From contig JAJKFH010000227.1 of NCBI GenBank assembly GCA_023333565.1, forward strand, positions 2,604,001 through 2,668,000: a stretch of 64,000 bases of DNA. The letters are read 5' to 3'. Within the stretch, counting starts at the first letter, position 1. Each line of letters opens with the position of its first letter. The notes below the pieces were generated by a model. That model was not told where the DNA came from. It saw only the letters and a program-made list of their open reading frames with translations, and did no database searches. The DNA comes from Puffinus mauretanicus (lineage: Eukaryota; Chordata; Aves; Procellariiformes; Procellariidae). The position numbers were made by a program, and so were the translations under genes. Positions 1 through 11,814 of this stretch are shown in pieces.

Positions 1-700
1 AGGGCGGGGAGGATCTGCTTGAGAAGAATGGATGTGGGCGAGCGCTGGAGCAAGGAGAAGACCTGGAAAGTTTGGGTGTGCTTGGAGGAGAGCAGCTCTT
101 TGGGGTCAGGTATGGAGGGAAAAGCGACTTCTGCACGGGGTTCAAATGAATCTGAAGGCTCCTAAACTCAACGGGCCAAGATGCCACTTAAGAAATCATC
201 GAATTCCTTTTGCTTTAGTGGTTAATAAGCCAATAAATAAACCCCTCTCCCTGCTACGGTCGGCGAGCGAAGATAAATGTCTTCGAAAGATGCATTTTCT
301 CCACTTTCTGCTGGAAGATTTCTATTTTACGGCTCGAGCCAGCCACAAAAAATGCCTTTTTTTTTTTTTCCCCCCTCTTCCCCCCCTTGGTTTCTATTGC
401 TTTGGAGGGCTACAATAGTCAAAGGCTTTTAAATGAAATTATACCACCAGTGGGAGAAGATCCAAGCGGATTGTGCCAAGCTCTGTGCAAGCAGCCCAGC
501 AGACTTGAACTACTCCAGGCTGTATAATGGAAATCACCCATCTTGGCCGATAATCTGCGCATGATTCACGCTCTGGCAAAACGTGTTGTAACTGTAGGTG
601 TCAGTTAAAGTCAGGCCCTTAAAGCTATTTTAACACGCTCCTTTTTAATGTAATTTCCTTTGTTTTTAACGGGAGTCTTCATTAAAAAGCTGCCAGAAAA
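1..700. promoter_or_regulatory. AT-rich candidate conserved non-coding element (core about 170-700)
   Basis: From about 170 the sequence becomes AT-rich, CpG-poor and non-repetitive, unlike the GC-rich filler that dominates the window. It holds several motifs of developmental enhancers: TTAATAAGCCAATAAATAAA-type forkhead/homeodomain-like text near 220-240, a GATAA near 550, and several TTAA/ATTAAA cores at 600-690. Frames crossing it are short and unrecognised, and a T/C-rich run lies at 358-388. Bases 1-169 show nothing definable. The regulatory role is inferred from composition only; an alignment to other birds or reptiles would decide it. Confidence 0.3.
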
Positions 701-3700
701 AGAGGAAGGGGAGGGCTAGCACAGCTCTTGGGTTTTGAAAATGCTCAGAGGTGGCTTTTCTCCAAGGCCTGAGTCCGTCAAGGGTCTATCAGACGGCGAC
801 GCGATGCGCTGAGATGCGGGATTGATGCCTTGGCCAGAGCTGGCTCCGCAGCACCTGCCTGGACGGTGGCATTTTCCACCCGGGGAGGACAGCTTATTTC
901 CTAGGGCATCGTGGATATAAAGAGTTGCAATGGTTGTTAACGCTGTGCAGGTCTTTGCTGGGATGGAGGAGCCAGAAGAGGTGGCTTTTCCCAAAGCATT
1001 GGTGCTGGAGCCTTGCTCCGGCGCCCGCGGTGCTCTAAGCCCATCGCTGGCTCTGCTGACTCCGGGGGGCAATTTAGTCTTACGGCTGGGCTTAAGTGCT
1101 TTGCAAAGCTGGGCCTGTGTGGCATCGGGGTCCCTTTTACTTCAAAGAAAATGGACCTGAGAGGCAAGCAATGAAAATTGAGGTGCTCGCTATGTTATTT
1201 GTTTAAGATCACATCTCTCCGGCTGCCTGGGGGATATTATTGTGTCCGAACACGAGGAGCTGAGACAGGGGAGGCAGCCAATGGAGAAATCCCTGGGAAA
1301 CAAAACAAAGGGAAAGACGAGAGTCCTGAGAAATCCAGCCTGTCCCTTAACGAAGCAGTGCAAACGGAAGGGGAATTTCGGCCAGAACAGTTTTTGTAAA
1401 AGGAAGAAGGAAGGACACAGCAGCGGACTGCTGCACGGATCCTGCGCTGCTTACCTCGGGGACCGAAGGGAAATGCGTCCTAAAATACCTGGAATGTTTC
1501 AAAACATTTCAAATTCCCATTTGGGAATGGGAGCACCCTCGGTTTCCTTTGATAATGCCGAAATGCCACAATAATTGAGATGGATTTGGTCTGCATGAGG
1601 TAAACCTGAAACAGGTTTTTCCCACAGCTTTTCAGCTCATCAAGGCTCAAATTTTTGCTCTGAGCTAACCTCAGAGTGCTTCCCCCCGCCGGGTTCACTG
1701 GTATTTGCAATGAACCAAAAAAATCAGTTATTTTTCCAGCCCCCACCTGAGACTGGGATGATTTACTGGGTGTTGGGGTTAGCGAAGTGCCGAGCGGTGG
1801 TTCTTGTGCTGGAAAAGCCACCTTTCTCCATGGGAATGGGGCTTCTCAGCAGGTATTGGTATGAGCAGCAAACCTCCGTTGGTTGATGAGTCTGTGCTGG
1901 GTTTGCCCTGGGATCAGCATCTCCCTGGCTGCTCCCAGGGCTTGTGCTGGGTCCCAGAGCGGCTCTTGCCGTGCCAGGCTCCCGCGTCGCCCCTCGGAGC
2001 TGGTATTTTCTTGATAAAAACAGTCATAAGCATGATACGGGTTTGGTAAAAGCAGGATGGGCAAGGGGATCGTGTCTGCTTTGCTGGGTAGGGAATAATC
2101 TGGCTGCAGGTGTTTGCAAACTCTCTTCGCTCCTGTCTGAGACTGCGAAAAAAATAGTTGCTGTATTGCTCTTCACTCCCCCACGGCAAATCATCAAAAA
2201 TATCACTCCAGCAAAACAAAAAATACAAAAAAAAAAAAAACCCCAACAAAACCAAATATATAACTATATTGTGCAAAACAAAACACACAACTTTTCCAAG
2301 CGTTCCCCCAGCACAGACTGGTGCGCTTCCAGCCAACCTTCAGCAGCAGCCCTACAGCCACAAGCTGCTGTCTTAGGTGATGGGGGAAAAGAAACCCTGG
2401 CGTGGGAGGGGGGAAAAGAGGGTTTTCCAGCTTCTAAAGGGTGATGAACATCTGAAGAAAATTGTTCCGTGACTGCTGAAATACGTGCGTACCGCGGGGG
2501 CTGGGAAAGGTGACTCGGTCTGGTTCTCGGTTAAATCGCCTTCCTTTCTCGGCCCCCAGCGAGGCATTTGGAGGCGCTCGGGGCAGCGCAGCGTTGTGCG
2601 AAGGGGCTGGGTCCGTCCCTTCGTGGGGCTGGTTTACTTTCCTCTGGAGCGACGCGCTGCCCCTTCGCTTCTGAAGCAGTTTGGAAGCGTTTCCCATCGC
2701 GTCCTTTGCTTGCACGGCTGCTGTTTATGGCATCTGCATTTTTCCTGGTGACCCTCTGCGCTGTCTCGGTGGCCTCTGCTCCTTCACTCGTCCCTCTCCC
2801 CTTGGCAGAAATGGTGTCAACAAAACTCTGCTCCCAAGAATGCAGCTTGACAGTTTTCCGCCTGATTTGGGGGGCCATTTCTTCCCCCCTGCCGTCCCAA
2901 GTTACGGGATGTATGGATCTAGTCTTTGATGTTGACGGTTTTTCTGGCTCGTGCCTGCATCGTGGCTGGAGACGCATGCTGGCGATCAAGCGTTTCCCAG
3001 GGAGGCTTGTTTCGGAAGCACGGTGGGGCTGCCTGGGAGACCCTCTGCTCGCTGGATCCCGCTGATGTGAAGCTGGGGTCAGCAACTGGGGCTGCACCCC
3101 CTTATCAGGGCTCTGTCACATATGGGGGGAAGGGAGTTGCTGCCAGAAATGTTCCTCGAGAAAGGTCTCTAGAGACGGGGAGGAGGAGGCTGGACGGGAG
3201 GAGCGCGCATCTGAGGTCAGGTCTGGCCTCTGGAGCTCCTGTCTTTGGGACGGAGGTCCTGGGGTACGTGGGAGCGCGTGGTGTGACCTCCAACCCACTC
3301 TTCTCCAACCGCACCACGTTGCTGGAGGAGCGCGTCTCTGCTCAGATGAGTGTTTGAACTCCTGGTGCGTTTTAGCAGGGGTTTTCTTGCAGAAGCAAAG
3401 CTCAGTGTCTCGGTAATGGGCTTCTTGTCCATGTTCAAGGCTCTGGCTCCATCTGCACAAATCACTGTGACTGCTGTGGCCATGCTCTTGAAGGCAGCTC
3501 TGTGTTGCAAGAGCTCGCCATGGCATTGCGTAGGAGGATCTTGCCCTCGCTCAAAGCGTAGGAAGAACAGACGAGGGGTGGAGGCAGCAGAGCCAGACTC
3601 TTTCTGCTCTGGAATGACAGCATCAGTTGGTGGGGTTGAGAGGATGAGAACTGGGATGAACTTTCTACAAGAGGGTGGAGGAAAAGCTCTGGGGATGGTG

Positions 3701-4480
3701 GCAAGGATGGCTTTCTCCAAACAGCTGGGAGTCAGCGAGCTCTTACACATGCTGTATTATCCCTCTGGGCGAGTTCCAACTTTTTGTTCGGATTTAATTT
3801 CTGGCCTCAGAACGTTATTGTCAAAATGCTTTTGTCTGACTCAGGCCACTTCAATACCATCCCAGAGCATCTCCCCACAACACAGAGGCCACTAAATGCC
3901 TCCTCCTCGCTACAGAAGCCATGTGCACAGTGGCTGTCGGGTTTCTAGGAAGCCCGTTGCTTCCACGTCCCTTCTCCTTTGGCGTTTCGTCACCGTTCTG
4001 CCTTTGGTGCAGGCTGGAGCCTGTCCATGGGATCTTGCTAGGCTATTGTTCGGCAACTTCATAAGCAGGTTTCAAAGAAGTCGCCTGTTGCTTTTTGGGC
4101 TGGTTCCGCGAGGGCTGTTCTCTCGGTAAGCACCAAGGAGGCATTCGGAGAATCCCGGGAAATCAGCACAACGTGGCTGTTGAAAGCGTTAGAGCCCGGT
4201 AACGATGCCAGACGCTCCGTTTCTGCTCCTCTGCTGCTGCGTACCTCCATCTCCCTTGCCATTTCGCTCGCTCTGGGGTTTTTTTCCACGAATGCTCAAG
4301 GCTTTAAATAGCAAAGCCTGAGGCGATGCAGTGCCAGCCAGCAGCTGGCGAGGAGCTCACCACCGATAACCGAGCCCATCCCGTGGCTGTGCGCTCTGTG
4401 GGTGTCCCTGGCACATTGCCACCAGAAGCACTTTGGGAAGGGCAGAGCCGCTGGAGAGCCAACAAGGAGCCACACAAAGC
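701..4480. other. No gene recognised; unique sequence
   Basis: Mixed-composition unique DNA. Overlapping frames of 60-190 codons occur on both strands, none with a recognisable domain or a convincing splice context. Local features are an A-rich tract at about 2,213-2,290 and two adjacent small palindromes at 1,492-1,528, listed separately. Confidence 0.7.
1492..1528. repeat. Two adjacent short palindromes
   Basis: GAATGTTTCAAAACATTTC (1,492-1,510) is an imperfect palindrome. It is followed at once by ATTCCCATTTGGGAAT (1,513-1,528), which has perfect 7-base arms around a 2-base centre. The second contains TTCCCA and TGGGAA in opposite orientation, the core recognised by RBPJ-type factors, although the spacing is not that of a classical paired Notch site. 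Functional meaning is unknown. Confidence 0.6.
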
Positions 4481-4586
4481 CTGTCAAGCCTTCCCCACTC
4501 CACCGGGTCTTAACCAGCTATAAAACTATATGTTTTATATGTTTTATAGCTGGTAAGGATCTGGTGGGGCCGGGAAGGCTTGATAG
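4481..4586 (+). repeat. Long near-perfect inverted repeat, possible hairpin RNA precursor
   Basis: The left arm 4,481-4,526 and right arm 4,541-4,586 are reverse complements over 46 positions, separated by a 14-base AT-rich loop (4,527-4,540). Position by position, 38 pairs are Watson-Crick, 5 are G-U wobble when read as plus-strand RNA (at 4483, 4499, 4505, 4507 and 4510), and only 3 are mismatched (4496, 4497, 4512). There are no bulges in the stem. Pairing does not extend outward from the arms, and no TA or other target-site duplication is visible. Size and shape are compatible with a microRNA precursor or hairpin RNA; a decayed palindromic transposon fragment is the main alternative. The inverted repeat itself is certain; transcription is unknown. 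I recognise no named microRNA in it. Confidence 0.85.
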
Positions 4587-7500
4587 TCACCAAGTGTCCA
4601 CACTTGACCTTCACAGAGGCTGTAGGAGAAGCACATCAACTATTAGTGGGTTCTTCTAGCGGAGGAGGTAGGATATTTTGGTCATGCATGACACTAAGCA
4701 AGGCAACTGGGGAAGCCGAGAAGCTTGCAGCAGCATGAGTAATGCCGCAGAAAGGAGAGCTGCAGGAATGACTAGACCATAAAGTCATTACAAGTGGCGA
4801 GAGGCTGCAGAGGAATTTGTTTGCTTCTGCCATCCCATGCCTGCCCCTCTCCATCTGCTTGCTTCGGAGACAGGGCATTGGTCTTGCTGGGGCAGATGAT
4901 GTGTCCAGGAGGGACCCAGGATCCTTAATTTCTCTGCTTTGGGCAGAGATGAGCAGAGGCAGCCTGGGCTCGTAGCTCCTCTGCAGCCAACTGTTTGAAC
5001 CTGTGGTCTCCAGGATCTGAAAGGAGGCATAAGGAAAACAAGCTGTGCGATGTCTCCTGCAGCCAGGCAGGATTTATTCCTCAAATTTTCACGTGGTACG
5101 AGCCCCTCTTTTAATTGCTGGTCCTGGCACCATTGCAGAGCTCCTGGGGAGACGGGGGTGTGCAGAAGCAGAGACGAGACCGCGCAGATCCCTCTGCAAG
5201 GTGGGCTCACCTCCTGGGGGGACCCAGGAAGACAGTTGTCCTTAAGACAGTGCAGCATCCCTGAGGAAGGACAAATGAGGTTTGTTACTGAAAGGAACGG
5301 ATGTGCACCAAGACCCTGCTATTGCCGAAAAGAATTTCAGCCCCCGCTGCCCCGAACTGCTTGAGCTCACGCGCCTGCGAGGGAACAACCAGGCGCTGCA
5401 GGAGCCCTTCACCCTCCCAGGTGCCTACTTGCCGCTTTGTGGAGCTATTTGCCCCAAATTGCAAGGCTGGGGTTTCACCCGTGCCCGCTTTGCAGTGGTG
5501 ATGCTCCCAGGTGGGAGGCCCCAAAGCTTTTCACTGGGAGGTTGTGGACGCACAAAGTTAGAGGCCAGTATCAAACATCTGGGGCTCATATCTCTGTTTA
5601 CTGCAGACTCGTTTAGAGTGACGTTCGTGGCATGTTAAGTTGTTTGGCATCCTCCGTTAGCGCAGAAGATGCTTTCCTATGGAAGAAAGTGGCTCTCTTT
5701 GATTTGCAGCGCTTGCATAGTATGCGCCCCGCAACCAGCTTGGTCTTTGCATCTCTGGCTGCAAGGAGGCATTTCAGCATTGTGCGAAAGTATTTTCCCA
5801 TCGTTCTCTGTTGAAAAGCATGATTTAATTAACATTTTTATATGTTTATTATTTAAGAAAGCATGTGCTGCTGCTGCTTTTTTTTTTTCCTTGGTTTTAC
5901 CCAACTTGTGTTTGTTATGAAATAGTTGAGTCGTATTTCATGGTATAGCTGGGAGGGGAAGGGAGGGATGGACGGACAGCACCCACCCATCCCAGCCTGC
6001 CTAATCTGGGGACCTGGCGGGGCGTCAGCTTTGTGTGATTGGTAGCCGTGCATGGAACAAGTCAGGAATAGTTGCTGGGCTTTAAATTCACTCTCTCTGC
6101 TAATCCACGTTAGCTCTCGAACAAACGCCGGACCTGCTTTTTTCCTTGCGGTTACACTACAGGTGTGAGCTGGATGCGTGCATGGGCTTTCTCCCCCTGG
6201 TTATCCTCCGACACGGCTGGTTTAAGCAGCATCGCTTGGGGTTTATGGCTTTTAAATCGATGTTTCTTGACATGAGGAAAGGAATTGTTGGAAGCTACGT
6301 GCTTTCAAGGGGAGGCCACCCAAACCCATGAGAGAAATCACGGTTATGGTGAAGATATATCTGACGTGGTGATCTTGGCAGAGCCCTCGCTGCTACGAGA
6401 GGGGGATATTTAAGGGCTTGCAAGCTGTAAGGGAGACTGCCGGCATGGTCCCTGACGGGATGCTCCCACCTGCAGCAAAAGCTGGTGGACAAACGCCCTC
6501 CCATCTGCCCCGGTAGGATGAAATAAGGTGTCACCAGTGGCCGTTGGCTGCTTGGCAGTAGAAGAGGATCTCAGGGAGATCTGTCATAGCTCCTTAATCT
6601 CTTCTGAGCGTGGCTTGACATGATTTTGAGAGTCCAGCAAACCCTGTTGAGGGTCCTGACTCAGTTCTCCTGGAGACCACTTGGTCTGTGAGAAGGTCAG
6701 TGTATTTAGACAGGCAATTTGTGCCTGTGTCTGGCCAAAAAGGCACAGAGCTGGGCACTAATTCTGGATACCGAGTAACATCTTCAAGTGCCAGGTTGCA
6801 GATCAGAAGCAGGGCCAGTTTTAAAGTCCATTTCTCTCTGCAAGCCTCTGCCAAAGCCTCTGCCCAAGGAGGTGGTGGTTGCAGGCAGCAACCCTCTTGT
6901 TATGTGCGTTGCTCTCGTGTAACAGTCCCAGGGATGGGGGTTTTTGCTGCGTTGTGGCCTTGCTTAAACAAAAAAAAAGAAGAAAAGAAAAGCCATATTT
7001 AGTCCAAGCCCTTTAAGCACATGCTTAACCTCACACCAGCGCTGGAGGCTCCCCCGCGCCAGCGCTGGAGACTTTACTCATCGTGAAAGTAAACATGTGC
7101 TTTAGGGCTCTGAAAACAGATAAAAAAAAAAACCCGCCCTGAAGGAGAAGGATAAACATTGCTAAAATGTTATCGTTTGTGCAACTGCGCTCCGGGTGCT
7201 GGATACGGCCACGACCGCAAGAGTTTCTTCCACAGCACGGGAAAGTGCCTGGGAGTTTCGCTGGGACCAGCTGGAGCAGGGAACAGATTTGTTTAGCATC
7301 CTCTGCCCTTATCAGCATAAACAGATCCCCCATCTTCTTGGGGGGCACGATGACCGGACAAAGACCGGCCCCCATCTCGGGGGTGATTGCAAGACGGGTG
7401 CTGGTGGCTCCTTGGTCCCATCAACCCGTCTATCACCATCAGCGAGATGGTTTTGGAAACCCCCCCTCTCCTGATGTCCTGACCCTCTGCAGCTGGCCCC

Positions 7501-8109
7501 ATTTCCAGTGGGTCCCAACATGGGTTGCAATGGGCTCTGGCTGGGTGGGCACCCAGTGGGTGCATCCCGGGGAGACCCCCGTCCTCCCGGAGCCCGTGCG
7601 GGAGTTCTTCTGGTTGGTGCATCAAACCTGGGCTCGGAGCTTGTCCCGCTCTCTGCCGAGAGACGCTGTAGAAAGCAGGGGGAGGTATATATATAATCAT
7701 AAAAAATCGTAGCCCTCTGAAGCCTGGACCTTATGGCTTTTGCAGAGGGGCCCTCGGCCTCTCCGCGTCTCTCTCTGGGGCTAAAGATAGCCGTGTCTGC
7801 AGCTGAGCTGTGAATCAGGAGTAAAAAATGTGGGTCACCTCCTGTGCGAAGAAATGAACATTCGGAGACTCATCTGCTCCTGACCTCATTTTGCTGGGTA
7901 TGAATCAGGCCTCCAGCCCGACGGACCCCACAGCTGCTCCTGCTACGGCAGCTTCCGGCGCGGTTCCCAAACCCCGCAGCGGGCCTTTATTAAAGGCTTT
8001 TTGGGGCCAGTTTTCTCAGTTGTAACGCAAGGGTGTTAATTGGGTAAGAGTGCAGGCGTGGCTTTTTTCCTGGGGATAGTGCTGGTGCTCGGAGCGGGGA
8101 CCCAAACGG
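4587..8109. other. No gene recognised; unique sequence with small AT-rich patches
   Basis: Unique DNA without a recognisable coding frame or repeat family. The one clearly AT-rich patch is about 5,815-5,935, containing ATTTAATTAACATTTTTATA and a short CTG run followed by poly(T). Purine-rich A/G text lies at 6,968-6,995 and an A run at 7,121-7,133. The stretch 7,770-7,910 is CpG-poor and enhancer-like but short. Confidence 0.65.
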
Positions 8110-8131
8110 TTAAACCCGGTGTTCCCGCCCC

Positions 8132-8295
8132 GCGTGCGTGCACACACGTGTGCGCAACCGCGCGCCGGCACGGGCAGGCGTGCTTCACCGGCGTCACGCG
8201 TGCCGGGACACAGCGCCTGCCCGCACCAGCACTGCACTGAACACGGACACGTGTCTGTGTGCAAACGCTGGTGGGCACACGCGTGTGCGCACGGA
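8132..8295. repeat. Alternating purine-pyrimidine (Z-DNA-prone) tracts
   Basis: Two tracts of alternating purine and pyrimidine rich in CG and CA/TG steps lie at about 8,132-8,156 and 8,274-8,294. The second contains the perfect 14-base palindrome GCACACGCGTGTGC. Text between and after them (to about 8,350) stays rich in CAC/GTG words, suggesting a degraded CA/CG-type simple repeat. Such sequence can adopt left-handed DNA under supercoiling; that it does so here is inference. Confidence 0.6.
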
Positions 8296-8350
8296 AACAC
8301 AGTTGTCCATGACCACGGGTACGATGCGTGGGTGCAACCAGGTACCGACG

Positions 8351-9094
8351 CACACGCCCAGGGAAAACTGCACATAGACTTCATGCAGTCTCTCTGGTTT
8401 ATTTTTTTTTTTCCTATCCCACTGTTGCAAAATCCACTCCTGTTTTTTCTTTGTTAAAGTAAAACCTGACATGGACTCCAAACCAGCTAGAAACCCTGAG
8501 GGGAAAGCACGAGGCTGGCACCTGAGAGCCCTGAGCAGAGCCCTCGTCCCTGCCACGCGCTCCAGACGTGCTCTCAGCAGAGTCGCTTTATTTCTGTGCT
8601 TTGCTTTCCCCTTCTCTAGCCCAGGGGTTATGCAGCTTTTCTTCCCCTCTGAAAGTCAACTCTGCTCCCGTGAGCAAGAAGGTGAGGGCAGCGGTGGCAT
8701 TTCGGGAGGGTGGCATCGCCTGGGACCCGGCTGGGTCGCACCGCCCCATCTCGAAGGGACGTTTGATGCGGTGTCGCAGGTTAATAAGTGCATCAGCTGC
8801 TTCACCCTCTGCCCGAGCTGTCTTTAAATAAAACAATTACGGGGGGAAGTCTCGTCCCCGAAGGTGGAAGGGCGCTTTCCTCTTCGCATCCGCCTGCGCT
8901 AAAAGGTCCGGCAGGGCAGAGGAGCATTTCGCCCTCGTTAAGTAGATAAAACTGGAACGCGCTGGGAGTCACGACCTGCAAACCCCAACAGCACGAATGG
9001 CTCCTGGGCGGAGGCTGGGGCCGGTGCACGCCGTGGCTCGCGTTTCTGCGCCTGGTTGGGTTTTGTTGCCCCGCGGAGCTTCGTCTTTCAAAAC
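8351..9094. other. No gene recognised
   Basis: Unique GC-moderate DNA with a T run at about 8,400-8,412. Frames present are short, overlap on both strands and are not recognisable. Confidence 0.65.
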
Positions 9095-9235
9095 CCCGGG
9101 GTCAGGAAATAGTTAAACACTACAGTATTTTGATTAGCAGAGCCTTAAAGTCAGTAAAAAAGACAGTCAGAGAGAACTATCAGGAGCATGCTAATGAAGT
9201 GAAGTCATCAGCAGACACCAGAGAAGTATTCATGC
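9095..9235. promoter_or_regulatory. CpG-poor candidate conserved non-coding element
   Basis: About 140 bases with almost no CpG, flanked on both sides by CpG-rich DNA. It contains TTTTGATTAGCAG, AGTCAGTAAAAAAGACAGTC and GCATGCTAATGAAGTGAAGT-like text (homeodomain and POU-type cores). The sharp change from its surroundings is typical of conserved enhancers in avian GC-rich regions. No conservation data were available. Confidence 0.3.
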
Positions 9236-9829
9236 CTGCTCCACGCCGGACGGGTATCGTCGGATCCCAGCGAGGCGCGTGCAGGTGGAGCGGGGCTCGC
9301 AGGGACCCGGGCTCGGCCATCCCGCTGCCTTCACTCCCCTCCCTTTGGATATTGCAACGCTTTCCCTGGGATTTTTTTTTTGCTTCACTGGAGCTTAATG
9401 ATATTTCCAGCTCCGCGGGAGCTGCGGGAAGACTGGAGATAGTGCAGTGAGAGACTAGAAAGACAGCAAAGGGCAGCTCCCGGCTCCGCGGGAAAGGTGA
9501 GGGCATTCTCTTGGAAAATCCCTTGGGTTTCTCTGTATCGCCGGCGGTTGGGTTGTGGCAACGCTGGGGGTGGGGAAAGGGGGATGTTTCTGGAAACACA
9601 GCGGTGTTTCGTGCTCGCTCTGCAGCTGGAAAGTTTGCTGAGCGGTGTCCGGGGACGGCGATGCCCCGGCGAGCCCTGCCTGGCCCCTGCGCCCAGGTGC
9701 GGACCTCCCGGGAGAGCGGGGCTGGGGACCGCTCTCGGGCACGGCGAGGGCAAGGCAGAACCCAGCTGCCTTTAGTCCTTACCCCCTGGTCCCCCTCGGA
9801 AAAAGACGTGGGCAGTTTTAAGCATTAAA
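9236..9829. other. No gene recognised; GC-rich with a small palindrome
   Basis: GC-rich unique DNA. CAGCTCCGCGGGAGCTG (9,408-9,424) is a perfect 7-base-arm palindrome. GCTCCGCGGGA recurs at 9,483-9,493, just before a GTGAGG at 9,497 that could act as a weak donor. With ATTTCCAG ending at 9,410 this would outline an 86-base exon, but no frame through it is recognisable. Confidence 0.5.
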
Positions 9830-10670
9830 AAATATTGTTCTCCTCTTCTGGGGCTTTGCAAAGAAACTGTGTCAAGGTTTTATCATCCTTTCGCTTAGAG
9901 CCTGTGCATGTTAGCATCGGCGGCTCACAGGCTCAGGTCCTACCTTTTCTGTAAAAAATGGCTTTTTTGGAATAATTTAGAAACTTAGGATAGAGCAAAG
10001 TTTTAGTTAAGCAGTTGCCTTAAGGCTAAACCCAGTAACTCTCATGCAGACAAATCCACGCTGGAGCTGATGACTCGACAGTGCTGTTTAATTTATAAAA
10101 AGTCACACCATGAAAACATGCATTTTTGTTTATCGTAAACAAAAGAAAAATATGCAGAAGAGGTTTTGCTCCCAACCAGATGCGATTAACCCGTTCAAGA
10201 TGATGAGTTCTTGAGACTATTCCTGGGATAAGATGAGCGTGTATCGCTTTACAGCGGTTAGAAATGAGCCGACGACTCAACTACTGCATTGAGCTTAGCG
10301 CTCGTACAGATCCTCAGCCTGTCTTCAGGTCTGTCCCCAAATTTTGCGTTTTCTGCCTCACAGTAGTTTTAATTTTCCTATTGCAGAAGCGTCCAAGCTT
10401 GTGACACTGAGGGTGTATTTCGAGGAAGACAGACACCCAGCTTCTGGGTTTATATGAACTCCCGCAATACCCTGCTCCTCATTGCAAATAATACGTCCTT
10501 AAAAAAAAAAAATCCCCTGATTTTATCCATATGGAGGTTAACATTATACCAACATTAACTGAATTTTTGGGGCCTAGGGACTCCCAGCGAGATTGGCGAC
10601 ACGATTACCTTTTTAATCCTACGTCAGAAGCATCTTGTTTCCTCGTATCCCGTTATAGCTAGAATATCTC
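9830..10670. promoter_or_regulatory. Extended AT-rich block, candidate regulatory DNA
   Basis: The longest AT-rich block in the first quarter of the window, low in CpG and without repeats apart from an A run at about 10,501-10,512. It carries dense forkhead/MEF2/homeodomain-like words, for example TTTAATTTATAAAAAGTCAC (about 10,086-10,105) and TGTTTATCGTAAACAAAAG (about 10,127-10,145), the latter with TGTTTA and TAAACA forkhead-like cores facing each other. A minus-strand frame of 84 codons crosses it but has no recognisable features. Confidence 0.3.
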
Positions 10671-11814
10671 AATGGGAGTTACTCTAGAAGCATCATCTCT
10701 CGGGTTAGCTGCATCCCAGCCCAAAGCAGACCCCTGCAGACCCCCGGCCCTGGGGTGGAGGGGCACAGGTAGGTGTCCCCCCGCCGTGCCCTCGGGACCA
10801 CCTTCCTGGGAGGTTTTTCGCTTTGCGGGAGCTCTCTGCGTGTGGGAGATGCACCTTCGTCCACGTGCATCGCACGCCGGGGCGGCATCTCGGCGAGCTC
10901 CTCGCCATGGACCCAGCTCTGCATCCCTGCTGCACCTGGGGACATCGCACCGGCTTCTTTTTTTCTGTTGCAAGCACGGCTTTAATTAAATAAGAGAAAA
11001 TTCAAGGAGGATTGCCTCCTTTCTTAACTCCCTTGTCCAGCTCCCATCCCCAGCGTCTTGTGTCCTGCCCAGTGGGTGCAAGCAGAGGACCCATGGAAGG
11101 ACCTTGGGCGCAGGCAGAGGTGGACAAGCCCCGGTGACCCTTGGCGAGATCTCCTGGGTGCTGTGACCCGCTTCTGCGCAGCTTCCCCAAGCCCGACTTG
11201 CAGCTCCGAGCTCTCGGAATAGCCCTTCCTTAATACACCCCAAACCATTTCAAACAATGAGGCAGATCCACCTTGCGCGCCCTCCCAGCCGGCTGCCAGC
11301 AGGGCTTGCGGCTGTACCGAGCTGCCCAAGAAAAAAAGCTAAAATTGCCAATTCCACCTTATTTTATTTTGTGGGTAGGATTTCAGCTCCGCACTCAGCA
11401 CCAGGTCCAGATGCAGCTCAGGTCCAGGTGCAGCCATGCCAGCTGCGGGTGGCAAAGCCTGGCCGTCGGGCTGGCTGCGGCTGCCTTCCAAGGGAGACGG
11501 GAGCGTGTTTCTGAACCTGCAACGCACCTCGTCCCACCAAGGACGTGGGTTTTGTCAGTCTCCCAAGCCCCGTTTCAGCTCGAGTTGCACCGCAACCGCC
11601 TGGTTGTGCATCCAATGCAAATGTACTAGTAACTAGTTGTGCTGTTCTGATTTTTGCTGCAGATTTGTGGGGACCGTAGCACTCAGGGACCCAAAAGTTG
11701 GCTAGCAGGAGCTGCCCGCAGGTCCCCTGGGCTTTAAACACCCTTGGATCCTCCGCCGTCCGCTTTGGCTGGCTGTCCTTGGAGGAGAAAGGTGTTAAAG
11801 GGCCCGTGGCCCAC
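10671..11814. other. No gene recognised
   Basis: GC-rich unique DNA with several overlapping frames of 60-118 codons on both strands. None shows a domain or a splice context, and no repeat family is visible. Confidence 0.65.

Noticed and set aside
9411..9496. An 86-base exon between TTTCCAG and GGAAAG|GTGAGG
   Set aside because: The pyrimidine tract before the acceptor is broken by purines, the donor is below consensus, and no frame through it is recognisable.
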